Assembly (NCBI RefSeq): GCF_010015585.1
Contig: NW_022985071.1
Span: 894,100 to 958,099, forward strand
DNA from: Eremomyces bilateralis CBS 781.70
Lineage: Eukaryota > Ascomycota > Dothideomycetes > Eremomycetales > Eremomycetaceae
Reading direction: 5' to 3'
DNA length: 64,000 nt
Both the position numbers and the translations under genes were made by a program. Positions within the stretch are counted from its first letter, which is position 1. Every line of letters begins with the position of its first letter. Of this stretch, positions 56,105 through 64,000 are shown in pieces. The notes beneath the pieces are model-generated. The model made no database searches. It was not told where the DNA came from and saw only the letters and a program-made list of their open reading frames with translations.

Positions 56105-57103
56105 ATGGACGTCACCTCGAAATGCCTTTGCGGCTCTTCCTCGTTCACTGTTCGAATCGAGCAGTATCCCATCGAGGCACACCTGTGTCACTGTGATACA
56201 TGTCGCCATGCCCACGGCGAATTCGCAGCCTTTCACGCCCCTTGGCCGGTGCCGCCGCCCGAGTCGCTGAAGACCATGACGGGGTATCAATCCTCCAGCT
56301 CTGTCACGCGATATTTCTGCAGCAAATGCGGAACGCAAATGGGGGATGCCGGCGCACACGGCCACCAATGGACGACATCGACCGCCACCGTCGACGAACC
56401 GGAGAAGTTGTTCGAATATAAACACCACATCTTCGTGCCGGACACGAAGGATGGCGGCCTTTCGGATTTGCTTCCGATGATCAATGGGAGGGAGATGCGG
56501 CTATGGAGAGGGGAGAAATATCAAAGCGAGGAGCTACCGAAGAGCTGGAAAGGAGCGCCCCCAGCTCCGGATCCTAGTGAGAGGCTCGAAGCACGATGCC
56601 TTTGCGGAGGAGTCAAGTTTTTCATTACCAGACCGGACGCGGATGTGGGAGCGCCAATTCCTCCACGAGAAGATCCGGACATCAAGAAGTACGTGTCGCG
56701 CAAGGGAAACAAATGGATGGCGTCGAACTGCGTTTGCAAATCATGTAGGCTCGCGTCGGGATGCGATATCAGCAGCTGGTATTTCGTGGCCACTCCCTTC
56801 ATTACGCTGGAAGACGGAGCTCCGTTCAGAAACGTATTTGGGACCGGTCGGGAGTATTGTAGTTCGGAAAATGTGGCGAGAGTCTTCTGCAGTCGATGTG
56901 GTGCGACGGTCCTCTACCAAAATTTCCAACGACCGAAGATGGTCGATATCTCGGCTGGGATCCTGAGGTCCAAAGCAGGCGCCCGCGCGGAAGATTGGGC
57001 TGATTGGAATTTGGGGATCGACTATTCAAGCGAGGCGATAAATGCTTCTATGAGAGACGCCCTCCAGCAAGGGCTCAGTTCTTGGGGGCATGAAACCGGC
57101 TGA
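56105..57103 (+). CDS. tandem GFA/CENP-V-type zinc-domain protein, 332 aa
   Basis: Single exon; the ATG at 56105 places the first Cys motif right at the N-terminus. Domain 1 (residues about 5-130) has CLCGSSSF, CHCDTCRHAHG and YFCSKCGTQMGD. Domain 2 (about 175-310) has CLCGGVKFF, CVCKSCRLASG and VFCSRCGATV. These are the CxCG, CxCxxC and CxxC zinc sites of the glutathione-dependent formaldehyde-activating enzyme (GFA) fold. Two-domain versions are common in fungi. Activity on S-hydroxymethylglutathione is not established for such proteins and could differ. There are no membrane segments or signal peptide. Confidence 0.88.
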   Translation: MDVTSKCLCGSSSFTVRIEQYPIEAHLCHCDTCRHAHGEFAAFHAPWPVPPPESLKTMTGYQSSSSVTRYFCSKCGTQMGDAGAHGHQWTTSTATVDEPEKLFEYKHHIFVPDTKDGGLSDLLPMINGREMRLWRGEKYQSEELPKSWKGAPPAPDPSERLEARCLCGGVKFFITRPDADVGAPIPPREDPDIKKYVSRKGNKWMASNCVCKSCRLASGCDISSWYFVATPFITLEDGAPFRNVFGTGREYCSSENVARVFCSRCGATVLYQNFQRPKMVDISAGILRSKAGARAEDWADWNLGIDYSSEAINASMRDALQQGLSSWGHETG

Positions 57104-57211
57104 ACGCCAATACCAAGGACAGTTCTGCAGCTTCAGGTTGCTTGATGCTTCTCGTCTGTTCATTGAGAGAGTGATCATATACACACGTCACATGATCCAC
57201 GAACAGGCTCA

Positions 57212-57646
57212 CTACACAGCGTGCAATACACGTCTTAGGCGGTCTTGATCTCGAAACTCAATTCCACTTTCCAAATTACCGGCATATGAGCGCCTAGGGA
57301 GCTGAACCGTAATACTGGTAAATATCAATCCAATCTTCCTTGCTGTGCAGAAGTCTCCACCAGTTGGGAGTTGAGACCCTTGCTGCTCCAAAGTCTGAAG
57401 CGTTTCCCACTGGACGTCATCCATCACCAACGCTACCACGCGAAAAGATCCATCTACAATTTCCCCGGTTCTCACCACCAATTTCCTCCGATAATCCATG
57501 GCGAGGTGCTTGCTAGCATGAAGATACCTGCTCCGTAGTTCTCGACTTTCCTGTGAATCGATCCCACGGCTCGAACGTACGGCCGTTCCACTCCGAAGAT
57601 GCCGTCCATGCTGCTCGTCATCGCCGCTATCCATTTGATCATTCAT
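57212..57646 (-). CDS. doubtful hypothetical protein, 144 aa
   Basis: An open frame of 145 codons has its 5' end overlapping the first exon of GET1 on the other strand by 48 bp. The sequence (RELRSRYLHASKHLAMDYRR, VVALVMDDVQWETLQTLEQQ) shows mixed composition without low complexity, but no family motif. A start at an internal Met would avoid most of the overlap. It may be spurious. Confidence 0.25.
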   Translation of the reverse strand: MNDQMDSGDDEQHGRHLRSGTAVRSSRGIDSQESRELRSRYLHASKHLAMDYRRKLVVRTGEIVDGSFRVVALVMDDVQWETLQTLEQQGSQLPTGGDFCTARKIGLIFTSITVQLPRRSYAGNLESGIEFRDQDRLRRVLHAV

Positions 57647-58347
57647 CTGGTTAATACCTTTGGCACTTCAGGGGTCGATGAGCTGGTAAGCGCCTCTGCT
57701 TGACTGAAGCGGTCCTGGTGCTTTTGCTGACACAATACAGCTATGGATCTTGTACAACAAGCTCCCGACTCCGACATCAAAATCCGCCCAGGAACAACTT
57801 CGACTGCGGCGGGAAGTTCTACGACTGAAACGACAGATGCATGCCACGAGTGCGCAAGACGACTTTGCGAAATGGGCCAAGATTCGGAGGCAGCATGATA
57901 AGGTCCTGTCCGACTACGAGAAGATATGTACGTGATGGCGAGTTCAGCACCCCCACCGGCTGCCGACGCTAATGAATCACAACAGCATCGAACCTGTCCT
58001 CGGCGAAACGAACCTTCAGCGGAACACTCTCCACCGGTCGTCTTATCGCAACGAATGGCACAAAACTCGGGATTCAGTGGTGGTATGCGAAGCTGCCGAT
58101 GTTCTGGATGCCGACCGGATGGGTTCCTTACTACGCGGAATGGATGCTCTCGTTCCCTCGAGCCCCATTAGGGAGCGTGAGCATCTACATATGGGGACTC
58201 GCGTGCGCCAGCGTAATCAGTCTCGTTAGCGAAGCCATCGTCGCATTGTATGCTCTTGCATTTGGTCAGGCAGTGGATCCGAGCAAGCTGAAGGCACAGA
58301 GTGAGGCCACGGAGGCTCCTCAGGAAGACAGAAGAAAAGAGCTATAA
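57599..58347 (+). CDS. GET1: GET1 tail-anchored protein insertion receptor, 211 aa
   Basis: Exons 57599-57685, 57741-57927 and 57986-58347 sum to 212 codons. The start at 57599 gives [20 protein letters not shown], the first membrane helix in the family-typical position; the next ATG (57608) would trim it. The cytosolic coiled coil follows ([40 protein letters not shown]), which binds the Get3 ATPase. Two further helices include [18 protein letters not shown] and [34 protein letters not shown] is conserved. With Get2 it forms the ER membrane receptor for tail-anchored proteins. It is convergent with COA1. Confidence 0.93.
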
Positions 58348-58629
58348 TTTGTCTCTTGCATATCAAGCGCAGTATCCTTTCGCATATAATGAATCCAGCG
58401 GTGGAGAACCTTGCGCATATGAATGCGATATAGATATGTAGGAAGTATGTTTCTCAGCATCTGACGCGATGTCTTCAACGCCTTAGCTCAGACTCTGCAA
58501 TGCGCATGAGATGGACCTTTGAAGGTCCAATGATTTACTTTTGGCGGTCTTTTTGAACCCGGCATTCATTTAAATAGTGTGAATCACCGGGTCTTCGAAG
58601 CGCCGTTCTTGGTGTGATGTTCAAACAAT

Positions 58630-58638
58630 GGGGGGGGG
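58630..58638. repeat. G9 homopolymer in the GET1-COA1 spacer
   Basis: A run of nine G is followed by CCGGG in the 377-bp convergent spacer. It is a likely length-variable and sequencing-error-prone site. Confidence 0.8.
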
Positions 58639-58724
58639 CCGGGAAACGTATGTGGACCGATAAGACGGTGACATTCGCTATTCTAACAGCATATCCTACA
58701 TTGGTCAAACATTGAATGATGTAC

Positions 58725-59369
58725 TTATGGGGATCTTGGTTGTGGCTCCCCTAGGTCGGCGTTTTGGAAGGGATCTGGTTGATCTGGGTGAAGGAAATCC
58801 ACTATTCGCCCATCATCTAGCTTCAAGCTCCATTCCAGCGTCTCGAACTAAAGGATGACAATGTTAGCAGCCAGATATACACAGGGGATATACACAGGGT
58901 CGAGATGACATACGTAACCCATCCTGGTTTTCCTCTCGCTTCGAAACCTCATCCACCCTCGTCCTTTGGTGCCCTTAACTGAAAATTGAATGTCTATACG
59001 CCCATGAAGCTGGTCAATGGATCCCCATATCCACGGGATCTTGCTGGCATAGAATATCTCATCGCCAAGGATCTCGCGAGCTTCGTCATTAACCCGCAGA
59101 GCATAGAGGGTACTTGACACCGTGCTCGACGAAAGCTTTTGATAATTGAAAATCGCCAACGTCGAGGCTCCGACGGCCAAGGCGAAAAGGGGGAGTGTTC
59201 GCAGAAAGCGGCGCGAGGGGGATACGTCTGGCAAGGCCCGATCGGACCGCCTACTCATCAGCGGCCCCGAGTTGGGTTTGGGTGCGGCAACCAGTGTTCG
59301 ACGGCTGGCATTATTGCGGATCAGTCGTGAACAGACTGAGGACACGGGTCGGCCGCTCCTTGAGAGCAT
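58725..59369 (-). CDS. COA1: cytochrome c oxidase assembly factor COA1, 192 aa
   Basis: Exons 59369-58914 and 58847-58725 give 192 aa. The N-terminus is a basic mitochondrial presequence (MLSRSGRPVSSVCSRLIRNN). A single membrane span follows the RRFLRTLPLFALAVGASTLA stretch. The conserved intermembrane-space domain reads EILGDEIFYASKIPWIWGSI, DQLHGRIDIQFSVKGTKGRG and WMRFRSERKTRMGY-FETLEW. In yeast Coa1 works with Mss51 and Shy1 in early Cox1 maturation. It is divergent from the JmjC gene. Confidence 0.9.
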
Positions 59370-59877
59370 TAGAGCAGATCAAGTGGTTGGAAGGATGCTA
59401 GGTGATGAAATCCATCCACCGATGCACTTCAAGGACACGCGAGAATGTGCGAATTGGAAGTTTGGAGTCGTTGGACAGAAACTTAAAGCACCAGCTGCTA
59501 GTTCGGATGGAGCGAGGAGAGAATCCAAGAAATTGATGGGGCCCTGGTTACACGTGACTTCCCGATTTCAGTTTCCTTGCTGCCTGACTGATGCCTGATT
59601 TTCGCTATCAGTAATATCAATCGCAATTCGTAGGTTGCACTTCCTGTCACTTCTCCACTTCACATCTGGATCGTTCAATTGCATGCTCCCACATCTGAAC
59701 ATCATACACGGTTGTCGCAACGCGATTAAACGCGTCAATCGCTCATTCTCCCCTTATGGAAATCGACCCCGGTGGATGATGGGCCGAGCTATTGACCATC
59801 GTTGAATACTCGGCGCGTCGATGCTGATTACAGCCAAACCCCCAACCGATCCTCTTCACTCTTCATGAACCGCCCCG
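59370..59877. promoter_or_regulatory. bidirectional promoter COA1/JmjC with an upstream ATG
   Basis: This is the divergent intergenic region. An ATG at 59864 opens a short reading frame that overlaps the JmjC start codon (59878) out of frame and ends within the next 50 bp, a potential translational control element. Confidence 0.45.
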
Positions 59878-62800
59878 ATGCCGGCGAATCGCCCCCGTGC
59901 GGCTTTTGAGCCCATTCCCCCGGCATTCGACCTCCATCGCCTCGTGGAAGAGACCCCAAACTTCCAATGGGTCGACCGGATTTCATTCGATAGGGTGCAG
60001 GAGCAACCCGCAGAGGTATTCGACAAGCTCATCCTGCTCCATGTGATTCAAGGCGGGAAACCTCTGGTTATAGAGGGATTGAACGAGTCCCTGGATGCAT
60101 GGACGTTTACGGAGCAGTGGCTACGGTCGAATCACGGAGATAAAGGTGTGTGCTGAATAGACAGTATTCTCGAGGATCATGGCTCATGTCTACCAGTCGA
60201 AAATGCGCGAAACATCACGTTGAAGGATAATATCCCGCTCACGATAGGCCATTACCTGAAGCACATGGGAATTCTGACGGAACAGTTCTTCGAAAGCGCA
60301 AACAATTACCGCGACAAAAACCGTCAACGAATATATTTAAAAGACATCGACTGTCCACCCGTATGGGCCGATAAGCTGAAGGACGTGATACCTCATAGGC
60401 TCTTCTACCTAAATGAGAGCACGGGCGATGTCGGCGGAGCCGGCGCGATAGACGAATTCTCCTCTATCGGCGTCCGCAAAGGGAGAGGAATTGCCACCGC
60501 CGGAGACCTGATGAGTAGTCTCCCACCGGAGATGAGGGCCGAAAATCTTATGTGCTACATTGGACATGAGGGGACCTACACGCCTGCCCATCGCGAGATG
60601 TGCGCTTCGCTCGGCCAGAATATCATGGTGGAGGCGTCAGGCAAAGTTGGCGACAATGGGAAAGCGGAAAGACCTGGGAGCTCCATCTGGTTTATGACCG
60701 AGACCAAAGACCGTCACACCGTCCAGGAATATTGGCTGTCGGTTCTTGGGCACGACATCGAGGTGGAAACCCACTTCGCGCAGATGATGGCCTGGAAAAA
60801 GGCCCCCTTTCAGACCTACGTGGTCGAACAAAAGCCCGGCGACTTCATTCTCATCCCTCCGCTCGCGCCGCACCAAGTCTGGAATCGAGGGACGCGCACA
60901 ATGAAGGTTGCCTGGAATCGGACCACGGTGGAAACGCTCGAATTGGCCTTCAATGAAGCCTTGGTGAATTCCAGGATGGTTTGCCGCGACGAGCAGTACA
61001 AGAACAAGGCGATTGTGTACTTTACCCTGCTGAAATATTCGCAACTCCTCCGGCGCGTGAAGACACAGATTGAACGGAATGATGCGGACGCCGAGAACCT
61101 TTTTCGTTCGAAGAAGGTCAGGCAAGTCAAGAAAGACTTTGTCAAACTGTTCAAACTCTTCAAAAGCATCGTGATATCGGAAATGTTCTCCCCTAATCGA
61201 CCGACGGAGAAACCTGAATATATCCAATTTGATGGCAATGTCACATGCAGCTATTGCCGTGGAGACGTCTTCAACCGCTTCTTGACTTGCAAGACCTGTA
61301 TGGATGTTGGCACTGGTGTTGATGAACCCTACGACATATGCATGGAATGCTACGTCATGGGCCGCAGCTGTAAATGCCAGTCTGGCTACCAATGGGTCGA
61401 GCAATGGAAATGGAAAGAGCTGACACATCGCTACGAAGAGTGGCGCCGGCAAATCATTGAATTTGAGGGTGGTGTTACTAGAAATACGCCACAGAGTTTG
61501 GAAGAGGAGCGAGAGTTGTATCACCCGCGAAATTTGGCGGAATTATGCCAGGAACAACTGGAACTACGCCCGTGGGTGGACGTCAACAGTCAAGAACCGG
61601 AGCGGGTTCTGGAGGAATTGTCGGACGAGGAGATACCGTTTGGAGGCGATGGTCGCGTCAAGAAGCGAGTGAACCGAAAGCCGAACCCTGGAGATTACGA
61701 TGTGCGATGCCACGTCTGCCTTCGCTTCCATCCGCGCTGGATGGTCCAGATTTGCACTGGCTGTGAACGTCCGTGGTGCTACGGGACCCTCTGGCGGGCC
61801 CACGATAAGATGCCACAAGAAGTGATGGAAGACAAGTTTTGGGAGTGTCCACATTGCAAAAAAGAATGCAATGCGGGAGCTTGCCGTAAGGACCCACGAC
61901 AAACGCCCTATGAGCCAAAGGGAACGCTACTCGGTCATGACACAAAGAAAATTGCCGATATGAGAAGCGTGGAGGTCTTGGTTGACTTCTCAAAGGCAAA
62001 TCTTAATTGGTTAGGCGAGAAGCCGGCTGGGACGCCGGGCAATAACATTCGACTCGAGCGGAGACGAGAAGAGGCCGAAAGAGCTAAACGGGACGATCCG
62101 TTGCAGGACGACGATGATCATGATTTGGCCGATGGCACACCTCAAATCTCCTTTGAACCCGACGGAGACACACTGATCGATCCTCGCCTTGAAGGGACCG
62201 CGGCAATATCAGGGGAAAACAACGGGCTGGTAGACTCATCGCTTTTAGCCAATGACTCCTATCCTCCTATTTCAGACGTAATTCCTGACGATGCCTTCGA
62301 CTATCCGTTCCATTCCGATTATGTCGACCATTCGCATTTGATGAATCAAAACGATCAGCCAGGTGAAGGAAATGGGAATAGCGATTCCTCCCTCTTCCCA
62401 GACCTTCTAAATCCGAAAAGCAAGAAGCGGAGCCGGTTCAGTGAAGCTAATGGCGGACTCCAGAAGAAGCGAAAAGCCGACGAAGCTGGATCGAATGGCG
62501 CCCCAAAGAAGATTGCATCGAAGCAATATCAGCAAGAACAGGAGAAGAAGCGCCTTGATAAGGCTAAGAAAGATGGCCGTTATATTCAGACGCTTGCGGC
62601 GATGCGCGGCAAGAGAAAATTAATCAAATTGAACCTGCAGCCGGATAATTTCAGAACCAAGCTGCTGGAGATTCAAGCGGCAAAACGGAAAGGCGCGCCC
62701 AATAATTCCCAACCTTCGACGAAACCCCGGAAGACCACCACGCTTCTTCAGTCCGACATTACCCAAGCGAATGAGCTACAATTGGGCACCCCGTTCGATA

Positions 62801-63672
62801 TGCGGCCCAAGAAACCGGCGAACATTTTCAAAGCTCGCGTGGAGGAGGACGCTGAGTATCGATCTAGAGCTCGACCAAAGAAAAACAAGTTGGATGCAGT
62901 ACCGTCTGCGTCAAGACCAAGGACGAGGGTTCAACAGTTCGAGGACATCGAAGTCGACTCCGACGAGGAAATGACTGAGGTGCTTCCGAAGAAAGACCGC
63001 CGCCGTGAGCGCCGAGGGTCAGGTGACAACGATATCCCGGACGAGCTTCCGGACAACTGGAAGGACGGGATGGCCAACCCACGTCGTAATAAGACCTCCA
63101 CGAACGGAGGCGATCGTCGTCCCACGATGGCCCAGAAAGCGCTGAGGATCCGACCCTCTGGCACTGGTGCGAGCGCCGATAACATAAACGTGGACGGTAC
63201 AGCGAGCGATACTGACTCGGTCCTGGACAGCCCAGACCGTAAACGTGGCAACGAGAGCCACCGAGCTACGGCGAAGTCAACCGGCGACCCGTCGGGCACG
63301 GCGAATTCCATCGCGCAGTCGGCCGCGAAGATGCTGGGGGAAGAGAATCGACGTGTCAAGCTGCTTGCCGCGCGTTGGGCCGAAGGGGAAGATGTGACCA
63401 TGAACGACAGTCCCGACGCCGCAAGCGTGGGCGCTCCTGGTCCGACGATGAAAAAGACGCGAAAGTCGGGGAGACCACGGGCGGGCCCGGCGAGTAAAGT
63501 CAAGCAGAGCGTGCCGGCCAAAGGGCGGACTGTCACAGAGACTACGATTGAAATCTCGAGCGGCGAGAGTAGCGATGATAGCAGCGAGAATGAGATCCCG
63601 TCGGGACTGGCGACGCCGAATGGCCGGGTGGCATCTTCAAAGGTTGTCGATGTATGGGTTAAGCGGCTCTGA
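59878..63672 (+). CDS. JmjC-domain chromatin protein with 4CXXC-R1 zinc finger, 1247 aa
   Basis: Exons 59878-60145 and 60197-63672. The JmjC region spans roughly residues 30-360. Iron ligands are visible as H-x-E in YTPAHREMCASLG and the distal His in IPPLAPHQVWNRG, so the facial triad appears intact and lysine demethylase activity is plausible. Then come cysteine clusters CSYCRGDVFNRFLTCKTCMD...CMECYVMGRSCKC, and later CHVCLRFHPRWMVQICTGCE, RPWCYGTLWRAHDKMP and WECPHCKKECNAGACRKD, which fit the zf-4CXXC_R1 domain. The C-terminal half is basic, Ser/Asp-rich and disordered, with several nuclear-signal-like KKR stretches and an acidic Ser patch (SSGESSDDSSENE) near the end. Substrate histone mark not determinable. 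Confidence 0.88.
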
Positions 63673-64000
63673 GGTTCCTGCCAGAGACGCACGGGTGAAG
63701 CGTTGGATTGAGATGGGCAGGGAGGTTGTGATGGATCCAACACTGAAGATGCAAGACATGCGTGGAGTCCTTGCTGGCATCGGGTCTTGGGTTCATTCTG
63801 CATGTACTCTCGCATGGAGAACCAGAACTAAACGGTCACACACAGTCAACAAGGTTAATGGACAGGTATATGCACCATTTCCATAGTTCATTGAATAGGA
63901 CTGAGACCGGTAACCCCCCTCCCAGGTTGTTGTATGAGCAGAGCATGGAGATTCCCGGTGACGTTAACTCGCCCATCCCGCTGCCCAACCTGCCATTTCA
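63673..64000. other. right-end flank
   Basis: 3' flank of the JmjC gene. Only a short frame to 63886 without support. Confidence 0.45.

Noticed and set aside
60637-61524. 295-codon minus-strand frame inside the JmjC gene
   Set aside because: Antisense to well-conserved JmjC and zinc-finger coding sequence; no independent motif.
62931-63815. 294-codon minus-strand frame at the JmjC 3' end
   Set aside because: Ser/Leu-rich antisense frame opposite a low-complexity basic region; no start context or domain.

Overview
The window is nuclear DNA from a filamentous ascomycete (Pezizomycotina). The evidence is many genes with short introns of about 45-85 bp (GTRNGT donors, YAG acceptors), Zn2Cys6 regulators, a PREG/PHO80-type cyclin, an ABP2-type ARS-binding protein, a fungal cupredoxin membrane protein, and dispersed genes on both strands without operons. 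I cannot fix the class from sequence alone. Exon structures were inferred by joining open frames at canonical splice sites. For almost every multi-exon gene the summed exon length is a multiple of three.

Layout. 0.7-3.1 kb: an uncharacterised conserved gene. 4.5-6 kb: PHO80-like cyclin. 7.5-8.9 kb: cupredoxin-type surface protein. 11.4-13.9 kb: ARS-binding protein ABP2. 15 kb: a putative secreted protein. 16.5-17.8 kb: peroxisomal adenine nucleotide carrier. 17.8-23.8 kb: a gene-poor tract holding an intron-bearing tRNA-Ser(AGA) and a decayed locus with a GIY-YIG-like region. 23.9-25.1 kb: a modular cysteine-rich secreted protein. 25.3-26.7 kb: a PGAP4-type glycosyltransferase. 27-33 kb: a DUF1330-like protein, a flavin monooxygenase and a frame-broken Zn2Cys6 regulator.

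From 33.5 kb onward the DNA is dense in core housekeeping genes: RPC82 (RNA polymerase III), QCR2 (complex III), ATP15 (F1 epsilon), NAA35/MAK10 (NatC), CENP-W (kinetochore histone fold), the 20S proteasome alpha6 subunit, VPS55 and VPS68, LOC1 (ribosome assembly), an EHT1/EEB1-type alpha/beta hydrolase, MAU2/SCC4 (cohesin loader), a large uncharacterised protein, a tandem GFA-domain protein, GET1, COA1, and a JmjC plus 4CXXC-R1 zinc-finger protein.

How genes relate. VPS55 and VPS68, the two partners of one endosomal sorting complex, sit tail to tail. QCR2 and ATP15, both nuclear-encoded oxidative phosphorylation subunits, are adjacent and co-oriented. RPC82/QCR2, PRE5/VPS55, VPS68/LOC1, the hydrolase/MAU2 and COA1/JmjC are divergent pairs with 430-540 bp shared promoters. 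The least ordinary parts are the modular cysteine-rich secreted protein, the decayed GIY-YIG-like locus, the VPS55-VPS68 pairing and the tiny four-exon CENP-W gene. I saw no transposon, CRISPR array, rRNA or biosynthetic megagene.
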